From NCBI RefSeq assembly GCF_000718135.1, contig NZ_JOEM01000007.1:372001-436000 (forward strand): a stretch of DNA of 64,000 nt. The letters run 5' to 3'. The stretch's first letter is position 1. Each line of letters opens with the position of its first letter. This DNA is from Streptomyces cyaneofuscatus (GTDB lineage: Bacteria; Actinomycetota; Actinomycetes; Streptomycetales; Streptomycetaceae). The notes beneath the pieces were generated by a model that did not search any database, was not told where the DNA came from, and was given only the letters and a program-made list of their open reading frames with translations. The position numbers and the translations under genes were made by a program. Shown piece after piece: positions 52,063 to 60,837 of the stretch.

Positions 52063-53226
52063 CTACACCTTTGTGACGGTCTCCTCGTACACCTCGACGG
52101 TCCGCCGGGCGACCATGTCCCAGCCGAACTCCCGCACCGCACGTTCCCGGCCCGCCTCGCCCATCCGCCGGGCCGCCGGACGGTCGGCGAGCACCTGGCC
52201 GATCGCTTCGGCGAGATCCGTCTCGAACCGGGCCGGTTCGCCGGACTCGTACGGTACGAGCAGTCCGGTGCCGCCGTCCGAGACGACCTCGGGGATGCCG
52301 CCGACCGCGGAGGCGACCACTGCCGCGCCGCAGGCCATCGCTTCGAGATTGACGATGCCCAGGGGCTCGTACACCGAAGGGCAGACGAACACCGCTGCTC
52401 GGCTGAGGAGTTGGATGACGTCGGGGCGCGGGAGCATGTCCGGGATCCAGTGGACCCCGTCGCGCGAGCCCTTGAGTTCGCCGACGAGTTCGCGGAACTC
52501 GGCCTCGATCTCCGGGGTGTCCGGCGCGCCCGCGCAGAGCACCAGCTGCGCGGAGGGGTCGAGCCGGTGGGCGGCGCGCAGCAGGTGCGGGACACCCTTC
52601 TGGCGCGTGATGCGGCCGACGAACAGGACGAAGGGGCGGTCCGGGTCGATACCCAGGCGGCGCAGCACGTCGACTCCGGGAACGGGCCGGTACAGGCGGG
52701 TGTCGATGCCGTTGTGGACGACCCTGACCCGGTCGGGATCCAGCTGCGGATAGCAGCCGAGGATGTCGGCCCGCATTCCGTGCGAGACGGCGATGACCGC
52801 GTCGGCGGACTCCATGGCGGTGCGCTCGGCCCAACTGGACAACGCGTAGCCGCCGCCGAGCTGTTCGGCCTTCCAGGGCCGCAGGGGCTCCAGCGAGTGG
52901 GCGGTCACCACGTGCGGGATGCCGTACAGCAGTCCGGCGAGGTGGCCCGCGAGGTTGGCGTACCAGGTGTGCGAGTGGACGAGGTCGCGGCCTTCGAGCG
53001 CGGCGGCGATGGACAGGTCCACGGAGAAGGCGCGCAGCGCGTCGTTGGCACCGTCCAGCTCCCGGCCGGGCCGGTGCCGCACCAGCCCGTCCGAGGCGCC
53101 TTCGCCCCAGGAGTGGACCTGAAGATCGGTGAGCGCGCGCAACTCCCTTGCCAGGAACTCGACATGAACACCGGCACCGCCGTAGACGTCCGGCGGGTAC
53201 TCACGGCTCAGCAGTCCCACCTTCAC
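52063..53226 (-). CDS. glgM: GT4 glycogen-synthase family, GlgM type
   Basis: This 387-residue GT4 enzyme starts at GTG 53226. Motifs are [32 protein letters not shown] and [15 protein letters not shown]. The length and sequence match mycobacterial Rv1212c, which joins ADP-glucose and Glc-1-P into maltose-1-phosphate for the GlgE pathway; older annotations call it glgA. Cotranscribed with glgC. Confidence 0.88.
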   Translation of the reverse strand: MKVGLLSREYPPDVYGGAGVHVEFLARELRALTDLQVHSWGEGASDGLVRHRPGRELDGANDALRAFSVDLSIAAALEGRDLVHSHTWYANLAGHLAGLLYGIPHVVTAHSLEPLRPWKAEQLGGGYALSSWAERTAMESADAVIAVSHGMRADILGCYPQLDPDRVRVVHNGIDTRLYRPVPGVDVLRRLGIDPDRPFVLFVGRITRQKGVPHLLRAAHRLDPSAQLVLCAGAPDTPEIEAEFRELVGELKGSRDGVHWIPDMLPRPDVIQLLSRAAVFVCPSVYEPLGIVNLEAMACGAAVVASAVGGIPEVVSDGGTGLLVPYESGEPARFETDLAEAIGQVLADRPAARRMGEAGRERAVREFGWDMVARRTVEVYEETVTKV

Positions 53227-53517
53227 GTCTGACCCCCTCGTGTCATCGATGATTCTCTTCCCCTGATGGCCACTCACATGCCTCTGCGAGGCACCCGGGT
53301 GCGCGCACCCCAGTCGTGCGTCGACTCACGCGGTCCAGGTCGTCTCCATGACGCGCCCTCGGTGACCCGCGGTCCACCAAGCCGGTCCGCACCGGCCCGG
53401 TGGGTAGCCTGGCCACGCAACCGACAGCGCCACGGAGGCGCCCCGGCGGCAGGACGCGGCACACAGTTAGCACGCGCCCCGCGCCGGACCTCGGTGGTGC
53501 GATCGGAGAGGTGAAGA

Positions 53518-54840
53518 ATGCGGCCCATCATTCCCGACTATCTGGCCGAGGTGCTGGGGCAGGTGGAGCCGGACCTCTCCGGGGAACCGGCCTCCTACAT
53601 CCCTGAGCTGGCGGCGGCGGATCCCGAGCACCTCGGCGCGGCCTTCGCCACCGTCGACGGGCAGGTGCACGGTGCGGGTGACATCGACGTCCCGTTCACC
53701 ATCCAGTCGATCTCGAAGCCGTTCGCGTATGCCCTGGCACTGGCCGACCGCGGTTTCGGCCCGGTGCTCGCCAAGGTGGGCGTCGAGCCTTCGGGGGAAG
53801 CGTTCAACGAGATCTCCCTGGAGAGCGGCACGGGACGCCCGCTCAATCCCATGATCAACGCCGGTGCGATCACCGTTCACTCCCTGGTCGCGGAGGCGGG
53901 CTCCGAACCCGCCGAGCGGGTGCGACGCGTGCTCGACGGCCTCTCGGCCTTCGCCGGCCGCCGGCTGGAGATGGACGAGAAGGTGTGCGCGTCGGAGATG
54001 GAGCACGCGCACCGCAACCTCGCCATCGCGCACATGCTGCGCAGCCACGACATCCTGACCGAGGACGCGGGGGCGGTCGTCGACGGCTACACCCGACAGT
54101 GCTCGGTCCTCGTCACGACCCGGGATCTGGCCATGATGGCGGCGACCCTGGCCAACCGCGGCGTGAACCCGCTCTCGGGTGAACAGGTGGTGCCGGAAGG
54201 GGTGGTGCGCCAGGTCCTGAGCGTCATGTTCAGCTGTGGCATGTACGACGCCGCGGGTGACTGGACGACCCAGGTCGGCATCCCGGCGAAGAGCGGGGTG
54301 GCCGGAGGCCTGATCGGCGCGCTTCCCGGACGTCTCGGCATCGCCACCTTCTCACCTCGCCTGGACAGCCACGGAAACAGCGTCCGCGGGGTATCCCTGT
54401 TCGAGCGCTTCTCCTCCGACATGGGCCTGCACGTGATGGAGGTCCCCTCCGCAGGGCGGGCGGTCGTGCGGTCCAGCCACGTCCTCGGCAGCGGACCGGA
54501 CGCGCTCCGCGTTCTGGAACTCCAGGGCGGCATCGGCTTCGCAGGAGCCGAGCGCGTGGTGCGGGAGGTCCTGGACACCGATCCGCAGGAGACCCGGGTG
54601 GCCATCGACCTCACCCGGGTCCACGCGATCGACGACGTGGCACGGCGCATGGTGCTGGAAATCGCACGCCGGCTGACGCTGGACGGCCGGCAGGTCTACC
54701 TCGTCGACCCGGAAACGGTCATCCCGGATCCCGACCCCGGTGACGGCGGCCGGGTCACCGTCATCCGCGAGGTGCGTGAAGCGATGGCCACGACATCGAG
54801 CGCCGCACCGGAGGGCCGGGAGACATGGGAGCCGATGTGA
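53518..54840 (+). CDS. glsA: Glutaminase A with C-terminal STAS domain
   Basis: This 440-residue protein: residues ~20-310 are a serine-dependent glutaminase with the S-I-S-K-P-F catalytic pair, E-S-G-T-G-R-P-L-N-P-M-I-N-A-G-A, and a K-S-G-V-A-G-G motif. Residues ~330-430 add a STAS domain (I-D-L-T-R-V-H-A-I-D-D-V-A-R-R-M). It hydrolyses glutamine to glutamate and ammonia. The STAS domain may respond to a ligand or partner. Its last codons overlap the Mrr-like ORF. Confidence 0.88.
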   Translation: MRPIIPDYLAEVLGQVEPDLSGEPASYIPELAAADPEHLGAAFATVDGQVHGAGDIDVPFTIQSISKPFAYALALADRGFGPVLAKVGVEPSGEAFNEISLESGTGRPLNPMINAGAITVHSLVAEAGSEPAERVRRVLDGLSAFAGRRLEMDEKVCASEMEHAHRNLAIAHMLRSHDILTEDAGAVVDGYTRQCSVLVTTRDLAMMAATLANRGVNPLSGEQVVPEGVVRQVLSVMFSCGMYDAAGDWTTQVGIPAKSGVAGGLIGALPGRLGIATFSPRLDSHGNSVRGVSLFERFSSDMGLHVMEVPSAGRAVVRSSHVLGSGPDALRVLELQGGIGFAGAERVVREVLDTDPQETRVAIDLTRVHAIDDVARRMVLEIARRLTLDGRQVYLVDPETVIPDPDPGDGGRVTVIREVREAMATTSSAAPEGRETWEPM

Positions 54841-55136
54841 TAGCGGTCACGCCTTCCGGGCGGCGGGTGGTGGTCCAGTGCAAACACTCAGGTACGTCCG
54901 GCCGGTCCATGGCCCCCAATGCTCTGCACAGCCTCAACGGCACGGCGCGGCAGGTCCACAAAGCCGATGTCGTCATCGCAGTGACCAACGGCGGCTTCTC
55001 CGAGCGAGGCCGGGAGTTCGCCGGAGAGCAGGGACTCCATTTGATCGATCGAGCAGCGCTGCAGCGATGGGCCACATGGGGGCGCCCGGTGACGGAGATC
55101 CTCAGCCTCCCGGCCCCGGACGCACCAGCCGATTGA
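54825..55136 (+). CDS. Mrr-type restriction endonuclease fragment
   Basis: This 103-residue ORF begins inside the nuclease core: G-A-D-V-I-A-V-T-P-S-G-R-R-V-V-V-Q-C-K-H, the D...Q-x-K catalytic pattern of Mrr_cat, then A-D-V-V-I-A-V-T-N-G-G-F-S. The usual N-terminal helices (G-x-x-F-E-x-x-V) are missing; upstream sequence is the glutaminase. It may be a truncated remnant or a minimal nuclease started by coupling at the overlap. Confidence 0.6.
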   Translation: MGADVIAVTPSGRRVVVQCKHSGTSGRSMAPNALHSLNGTARQVHKADVVIAVTNGGFSERGREFAGEQGLHLIDRAALQRWATWGRPVTEILSLPAPDAPAD

Positions 55137-55277
55137 CCACGCTTCCGGAATCGTGGAATATCCGCTGGCCTGCGGCGATTCTCTGCCCATCGGTCTGCCG
55201 ATGGGCTGGGGGCATGTGGGTGATCTGAAGGCGTTCCGTCCGGGGAGGTCGTGCAGCGGACAGCCGCCCGTCTGCAC

Positions 55278-56717
55278 TCACCCCCGGTACGTCTCCAGCA
55301 GCCGCAGCCACACCTCGCTGATCGTCGGGTACGCCGGAACCGCGTGCCACAGCCGGTCGATGGGGACCTCCCCCGCGACCGCCACCGTGGCCGAGTGCAG
55401 GAGTTCGCCGATGCCGGGGCCGACGAAGGTCACGCCGAGCAGGATCTCGCGGTCCAGGTCCACGATCATCCGGGCGCGGCCCCGGTAGCCGTCGGCGTAC
55501 AGGCCGGAGCCGGCGACCGAGGCGAGGTCGTAGTCGACCGCGCGGACGCGGTGGCCCGCGTGTTCGGCCTCGGCGAGAGTGAGGCCGACGGACGCCGCCT
55601 CGGGGTCGGTGAAGACCACCTGGGGGACGGCCGCGTGGTCGGCTGTGGCCGCGTGAGGGCCCCAGGGGGACGTGTCCAGGGGCGAGTCCTGCTGGGCGCG
55701 GGCGGCGATCGCGGCGCCCGCGATGCGGGCCTGGTACTTGCCCTGGTGGGTGAGGAGGGCGCGGTGGTTGACGTCCCCGACCCCGTACAGCCAGTCGGTG
55801 CCCTCGACGCGGCAGCTGTCGTCCACCGTGAGCCAGGATCCGGGCTTCAGGCCGATCGTCTCCAGGCCCAGGTCGTCCGTGCGCGGAGCCCGGCCGGTGG
55901 CGAAGAGGATCTCGTCGGCCTCGATCCGGCCGCCGTCGTCCAGGACGACCGTGACCGGGCCGTCCGGTGCGGGGCGCTCGACGGCGGTGACGGAGACGCC
56001 CGTACGGATGGTGGCTCCGGCCTCCTCCAGCGCCTCGGCCACCAGCTCGCCCGCGAAGGGCTCCATCTTCGGGAGCAGGCCCTCGCCGCGGATCAGCAGC
56101 GTCACCTCGGCGCCCAGCGCCTGCCAGACGGTCGCCATCTCCACGCCGACCACTCCCCCGCCGACCACCACGAGCCGGCCGGGCACCTCCTTGGCGCTGG
56201 TGGCCTCGCGGCTGGTCCAGAGGCGGGCCTCGGCGATGCCGGGGAGGTCGGGGACGACCGCCCGGGTGCCGGTGCACACGGCGACGGCGTGGCGGGCGGT
56301 GAGCCGGTGTTCCGTGCCGTCGGGGGCGGTGACGGTGACCTCGCGGGGGCCGGTGAGGCGTCCCGTACCGCGGTAGACGTCCGCTCCGACGCCCTCCAGC
56401 CAGTCGACCTGTCCGTCGTCCTTCCAGTTGCTCGTCTTGTCGTCGCGGTGGGCGAGGACGGCCTGGACGTCGAGGGGGCCCTGAACGGCGGTACTCAGGC
56501 CCGGGACGCGGCGGACGTCCGCCCGGGCGACCACGGGGCGCAGCAGGGCCTTGCTCGGCATGCAGGCCCAGTACGAGCACTCACCGCCGATCAGCTCCGA
56601 CTCCACCACGGCCGTGCTCAGGCCTGCCGCCCGAGTCCGGTCGGCCACGTTCTCCCCCACCGGACCTGCGCCGATGACCACTACGTCGTATGCAAGAACA
56701 TCCACTGCATCAGTCAT
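55278..56717 (-). CDS. Flavin-dependent disulfide reductase (Lpd/MerA-like)
   Basis: This 479-residue class I pyridine-nucleotide disulfide oxidoreductase starts M-T-D-A-V-D-V-L-A. It has the FAD site V-I-G-A-G-P-V-G, a redox-active C-x4-C in E-C-S-Y-W-A-C-M-P-S-K, NAD site V-G-G-G-V-V-G-V-E, an A-T-G-R-A-P-R-T-D motif and a dimerisation domain. The physiological disulfide is unknown; mycothione or a lipoyl protein are guesses. It is divergent from the thioredoxin gene, 116 bp apart. Confidence 0.85.
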   Translation of the reverse strand: MTDAVDVLAYDVVVIGAGPVGENVADRTRAAGLSTAVVESELIGGECSYWACMPSKALLRPVVARADVRRVPGLSTAVQGPLDVQAVLAHRDDKTSNWKDDGQVDWLEGVGADVYRGTGRLTGPREVTVTAPDGTEHRLTARHAVAVCTGTRAVVPDLPGIAEARLWTSREATSAKEVPGRLVVVGGGVVGVEMATVWQALGAEVTLLIRGEGLLPKMEPFAGELVAEALEEAGATIRTGVSVTAVERPAPDGPVTVVLDDGGRIEADEILFATGRAPRTDDLGLETIGLKPGSWLTVDDSCRVEGTDWLYGVGDVNHRALLTHQGKYQARIAGAAIAARAQQDSPLDTSPWGPHAATADHAAVPQVVFTDPEAASVGLTLAEAEHAGHRVRAVDYDLASVAGSGLYADGYRGRARMIVDLDREILLGVTFVGPGIGELLHSATVAVAGEVPIDRLWHAVPAYPTISEVWLRLLETYRG

Positions 56718-56833
56718 GGAAACAGTGTCCTCGGGAGTGTGCGCCCGGGCCACACGGGCAGGCGGAATAGCGCACGTGCAGTCACCGTTGTGCCGGACAC
56801 GTCCGATCGGGCACAGGAAGAGGTATCTGGAGT

Positions 56834-57232
56834 ATGAGCACCGTAGAGCTCACCAAGGAAAACTTCGATCAGGTCGTCAGCGACAACGGCTTCGTGCTGA
56901 TCGACTTCTGGGCTTCCTGGTGCGGCCCCTGCCGACAGTTCGCACCGGTCTACGACTCGGCGTCCGAGCGCCACCCCGACCTCGTCTTCGCGAAGGTCGA
57001 CACGGAGGCGCAGCAGGAGCTGGCGGCGGCCTTCGCGATCCGGTCCATCCCGACGCTGATGATCGTCCGGGACAACGTGGCGGTCTTCTCGCAGCCCGGC
57101 GCCCTGCCCGAGGCGGCCCTGGAGGACGTCATCGGCCAGGCCCGGAACCTGGACATGGACGAGGTCCGCAAGTCCGTCGAGGAGCAGAAGCGGGCGGCGG
57201 AGGCCGGCCAGGGACAGCCGGAGCCCCAGTAG
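56834..57232 (+). CDS. trxA: Thioredoxin
   Basis: This 132-residue protein has the thioredoxin fold with W-C-G-P-C (Cys30, Cys33), the cis-Pro in S-I-P-T-L, and a ~25-residue charged C-terminal tail (K-S-V-E-E-Q-K-R-A-A-E). It reduces protein disulfides in the cytoplasm. Divergent from the flavin disulfide reductase, which could share its promoter region and redox control. Confidence 0.92.
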   Translation: MSTVELTKENFDQVVSDNGFVLIDFWASWCGPCRQFAPVYDSASERHPDLVFAKVDTEAQQELAAAFAIRSIPTLMIVRDNVAVFSQPGALPEAALEDVIGQARNLDMDEVRKSVEEQKRAAEAGQGQPEPQ

Positions 57233-57257
57233 CCGCCGTACCGGCGCACGGCGCGGC

Positions 57258-57293
57258 CTGAAGGGCCCTGATCACATGGTCGGGGTCCTTCAG
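57258..57293. terminator. Hairpin after trxA
   Basis: CTGAAGG...CCTTCAG outer stem with internal imperfect pairing, downstream of trxA and of the convergent small ORF. Confidence 0.5.
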
Positions 57294-57318
57294 CCATGCC
57301 CGGGCCGGGCTGTTCCGG

Positions 57319-57585
57319 TCAGCGCCCCGGGCCGTCTCCGTCGGCGACCTGCACCGACATGCCCGGGTCCAGTTCCTCGCCGTCGATCAGCACCGCCTCC
57401 ACCGTGCGGGTCTCCGGGTCGATGTCCGCCTCCATGCCCTGGCCCGTGTACCGGGGGTAGCCCGAGGCCCCCGTCTCGCCGGTGGCGGCCACGATCGCCG
57501 AGCGGATCGGCCGTCCGGGGCCTCCGGTCCGCGTCCTGCTGTGGTCGGGGATCAGGAGGAGCTCGTAATTCTGCGGATGACTCAT
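57319..57585 (-). CDS. Small hypothetical protein
   Basis: This 88-residue acidic protein starts M-S-H-P-Q-N-Y-E-L-L-L-I-P. No family recognised. It has regular beta-rich sequence (V-E-A-V-L-I-D-G-E-E-L) and good codon bias. It may be co-transcribed from the LacI gene 54 bases upstream. Confidence 0.5.
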   Translation of the reverse strand: MSHPQNYELLLIPDHSRTRTGGPGRPIRSAIVAATGETGASGYPRYTGQGMEADIDPETRTVEAVLIDGEELDPGMSVQVADGDGPGR

Positions 57586-57639
57586 GGCCCCGACGCTAGA
57601 CATCCCCCGCGCCCCGCGCATGTCGTCGCGCCGGGGCGG

Positions 57640-58662
57640 TCAGCTGGACTCCCTGTGCACCGCGCTGGTGCGCAGCAGGTCGTGGTGGACGGGGGCGGTG
57701 CCCGGGTGGTGGACGAGGCGGTCGATCGTCTCGGCCAGCGGGTCCGGCATGGCGAGCTCCATACGGACGGTGGACAGGCGGGGCCGCAGGAGTCTGCCGA
57801 GCAGCAGGTCGTCCGCTCCGACGACCGCCGTGTCGCCGGGTATCGCGACGCCCGCGTCCTGGAGGGCCCGCATCAGCAGCATGGCGTACTCGTCGTTGTA
57901 CGCGAACACGGCGTCAAGACCCAGCTCCGGCCAGCGGTGCGCCAGCTCCGCCGCGGACTCCTCCTCGTAGTGGAGCGGGAGGGGGCTGATGTGTGCCCCG
58001 GCCGGTTCCGCCGTCCGCCGGGCCCCGGCGAGGCGGGGTTCGGAGAACGGGGTGAGGCCCGCCTCCCGGGGCATCACCACCCCGATGCGGCGGCGGCCGC
58101 GCGCCAGCAGGTGTCCGACCGCGCTGGCCCCGACCTGGCGCTGGTCCATGACCATCCCGTGCGCGCCCTCGACCGGCTCGGGCCCCAGGGTGATCACCGC
58201 CTTGGCGCCGGAGCGGGTGAGGATCTCCGTGCCGTGCGGGGTGAGGGTGATGCCGGGCGGTACGACGACGGCGACGGGCCGCAGTTCGGCCCAGGCCCTC
58301 ACCGCCTCGTCGTCGGCGAGGCCGGCGCTGCCGTACTGGACGACGGTGTAGTCCAGGCGGCGCAGTCCGGCCTGGAGTTCCTGGAAGAAGTGCTGGTGGA
58401 GCGGGCCCGCCGGTATATGCCCTGAGGGCAGCAGGACCAGGCGGCTGTGTCCGGCGCGCAGGCTGCGGGCGGCCGCGTGCGGGACGTAACCGAGGTGGGT
58501 GGCGGCCTCTCTGACGCGGTGCCGGGTGGGTTCGCTGATCCGGACGGTGGCGTTGTTGTTCAGTACGTACGACACGGTGGCCCGCGAGACTCCGGCGAGG
58601 CGCGCGACATCGGCGCTGGTCGGTACGGAGACTTCGGCGGGCTGCTTGGGTAACTGGCTCAT
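57640..58662 (-). CDS. LacI-family transcriptional regulator
   Basis: This 340-residue regulator has an N-terminal LacI HTH (S-A-D-V-A-R-L-A-G-V-S-R-A-T-V-S-Y-V-L-N-N) with the hinge helix (A-A-A-R-S-L-R) and a periplasmic-binding-protein-like ligand domain. The usual inducer is a sugar. No transport or sugar-metabolism gene lies beside it; its target is elsewhere or itself. Confidence 0.85.
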   Translation of the reverse strand: MSQLPKQPAEVSVPTSADVARLAGVSRATVSYVLNNNATVRISEPTRHRVREAATHLGYVPHAAARSLRAGHSRLVLLPSGHIPAGPLHQHFFQELQAGLRRLDYTVVQYGSAGLADDEAVRAWAELRPVAVVVPPGITLTPHGTEILTRSGAKAVITLGPEPVEGAHGMVMDQRQVGASAVGHLLARGRRRIGVVMPREAGLTPFSEPRLAGARRTAEPAGAHISPLPLHYEEESAAELAHRWPELGLDAVFAYNDEYAMLLMRALQDAGVAIPGDTAVVGADDLLLGRLLRPRLSTVRMELAMPDPLAETIDRLVHHPGTAPVHHDLLRTSAVHRESS

Positions 58663-58781
58663 GGCGTGCGGCAGTCTTCCAGATCCGCCGGGCCGGTCCG
58701 CGCCCCGGGTGCGCCTCGCCGAGGCCCCCGTTCGGCGGACCCGCTCCCGGGATGCGGCCGTGCAGGTCCTACGGTGTTGCG

Positions 58782-59249
58782 ATGACGTTCCACCACAGCG
58801 CACAGCGCACCGACGCCCCGCCCGTACCGCCCGGCAGCACCGGTCCGACCGCCACCGTCCAGGCCGATCCGCGCGAGGTGGGCCCGGTCCGCACCTCGTA
58901 CGCCCCCGACCGCGACGGCGACCCCGATCCGGGCGAGATCGTCTGGACCTGGGTGCCGTTCGAGGAGATGGACGGGCGGGGCAAGGACCGGCCGGTCCTC
59001 GTCGTCGCCCGGGAGGCGGCGGGCACACTGCTCGCCGTCCAGCTCTCCAGCAAGCAGCACGACATGGACCACGAGTGGGTGGCGCTGGGGGCCGGTCCCT
59101 GGGACAGCTCCGGCCGGCCGTCCTGGGCCGATCTGGACCGGGTGCTGCGGGTCCACGAGGACGGGATGCGGCGTGAGGCCTGTGCCCTGGACCGGGACCG
59201 GTTCGATTCCGTCGTCGGGCGGCTGCGGGAGCGGTACGGCTGGAGCTGA
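58782..59249 (+). CDS. PemK/MazF-family toxin-like protein
   Basis: This 155-residue protein has a SH3-like MazF core in its second half: G-E-I-V-W-T-W-V-P-F, then K-D-R-P-V-L-V-V-A-R (the R-P-V-L/V pattern) and the C-terminal W-A-D-L-D-R-V-L-R-V. The ~50-residue N-terminal extension is unusual. No antitoxin ORF adjoins it, so it may be a domesticated solitary member, common in Streptomyces. The last 25 bases are duplicated just past the stop. Confidence 0.65.
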   Translation: MTFHHSAQRTDAPPVPPGSTGPTATVQADPREVGPVRTSYAPDRDGDPDPGEIVWTWVPFEEMDGRGKDRPVLVVAREAAGTLLAVQLSSKQHDMDHEWVALGAGPWDSSGRPSWADLDRVLRVHEDGMRREACALDRDRFDSVVGRLRERYGWS

Positions 59250-59283
59250 TGGGCGGCCGCGGGAGCGGTACGGCTGGAGCTGA
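59225..59283. repeat. 25-bp duplication of the MazF-like gene's 3' end
   Basis: The 25 bases covering the last codons and stop at 59225-59249 (period 34) recur exactly at 59259-59283. A third, partial copy (GCGGGAGCGGTAC) lies at 59318-59330. The gap 59284-59490 is otherwise the ergothioneine operon's leader; no gene. Confidence 0.75.
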
Positions 59284-59490
59284 CCGGGAGCTGTGCTTCT
59301 GGGCCGGCCGGGCCGCCGCGGGAGCGGTACCTCTGGAGGCGGCCGCCGCTCGCCGGGGCGGGGCGTACGGCGCATGCTGGTTCCGGAGCGGTGCGGTGGC
59401 GACCGCTTTTCCGGTGGCTCAGGGGCACTCTTGTGCGATCCCGGGGTACGGGTTTGGGTGGTAGGTACGCAACTGAGAAGGAGGCGCCTC

Positions 59491-60837
59491 ATGTCCTCGG
59501 ACACACCTGGCGGCCCCGGCGCACACCCGGACCACGCCACCCTCGACGAGGGTGCGGCCCAGGATTTACTGCGCGGCATATGTTTCAAGACGGGTCCCCC
59601 TCGCATCGTGGGGGTGGAACTCGAATGGTTCATCCATGACCAGGAGAATCCCGCCGTCCCGGTGTCCCAGGAGCGGCTGGACAGCGCCGTCGCGGCCCTC
59701 CGTGAGCTGCCCCTGAGCGCCGCACTGACGTTCGAGCCGGGTGGGCAGCTGGAGCTCAGCTCCCAGCCGGCCGGCTCCCTGATGGAGTGCATCACGACGA
59801 CCGCGGCGGACCTGGCCGCCGTCCGCGCCTCGCTCGGCCGGGACGGGCTCGCCCCGGTCGGCCTCGGCGTGGACCCGTGGCAGACGCCGCACCGCAGGCT
59901 GCGCGAGCCTCGGTACGAAGCGATGGAGGCGGCGCTCGACCGGGCGGGCCCGTCCGGGCGGGCGATGATGTGCACCTCCGCCTCCGTGCAGGTCTGCCTG
60001 GACGCGGGCGAGGAGGAGCCGGGCCCGCTCGGCTACGGGCGGCGCTGGCAGCTCACCCATCTGCTCGGTGCCGTCCTGGTGGCCGCGTTCGCCAATTCGC
60101 CGTTCCGGCAGGGCCGCCCGACCGGCTGGAAGTCCACCCGGCAGTCCCTGTGGGCCGATCTCGACCCGGTACGGACGCTGGCGCCGGGCAGCGGGCTTCC
60201 GCCGCGTGAGGCGTGGGCCGCGCATGTGCTGGACACGACCGTGATGTGCGTCCGCAGCGAGGAGGGCCCCTGGGACGTGCCCGAGGGCCTCACCTTCCGT
60301 GAGTGGATCCGCACCGGCGCGCCCCGGCCACCGGTACGGGCCGATCTCGACTACCACATCACCACCCTGTTCCCGCCGGTCCGGCCGCGCGGGCACCTCG
60401 AACTGCGCATGATCGACGCGCAGAGCGGCGCGGACGGGTGGCTGGTGCCGCTCGCCGTCGCCACCGCCCTGTACGACGACCCGGAGGCCGCCGAGACCGT
60501 GTACCGCACCGTGAAGCCCCTGGCCGAGTCGGCGGGATCCGCGGCCGCGCCGCGCAACCCGCTCTGGACGACGGCCGCCCGCGAGGGCCTGGCCGATCCG
60601 GAGCTGCGGGCGGCGGCCACGGTCTGCTTCGACACGGCGCTCACCGCGCTCGACCGGATGGGCGCCGACAAGGCGGTACAGGACACCGTGGCGGCCTTCA
60701 ACGACCGGTATGTGGCCCGGGGCCGATGTCCGGCCGACGATCTGCTCGAATCAGGCGTTCTCACCGATCCGATCCGGCCGACGGGCTCCATCGGCTCCAC
60801 GGACGGCCCGCACACCGGAAGGGTGACCTCAGCATGA
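59491..60837 (+). CDS. egtA: Glutamate-cysteine ligase EgtA (ergothioneine)
   Basis: This 448-residue GCS2-type ligase starts after AGAAGGAGG. Motifs are V-G-V-E-L-E-W-F, E-P-G-G-Q-L-E-L-S-S-Q and M-M-C-T-S-A-S-V-Q-V-C-L-D. It makes gamma-glutamylcysteine, the sulfur donor for EgtB. First gene of a four-gene operon; stop overlaps egtB (ATGA). Confidence 0.92.
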   Translation: MSSDTPGGPGAHPDHATLDEGAAQDLLRGICFKTGPPRIVGVELEWFIHDQENPAVPVSQERLDSAVAALRELPLSAALTFEPGGQLELSSQPAGSLMECITTTAADLAAVRASLGRDGLAPVGLGVDPWQTPHRRLREPRYEAMEAALDRAGPSGRAMMCTSASVQVCLDAGEEEPGPLGYGRRWQLTHLLGAVLVAAFANSPFRQGRPTGWKSTRQSLWADLDPVRTLAPGSGLPPREAWAAHVLDTTVMCVRSEEGPWDVPEGLTFREWIRTGAPRPPVRADLDYHITTLFPPVRPRGHLELRMIDAQSGADGWLVPLAVATALYDDPEAAETVYRTVKPLAESAGSAAAPRNPLWTTAAREGLADPELRAAATVCFDTALTALDRMGADKAVQDTVAAFNDRYVARGRCPADDLLESGVLTDPIRPTGSIGSTDGPHTGRVTSA

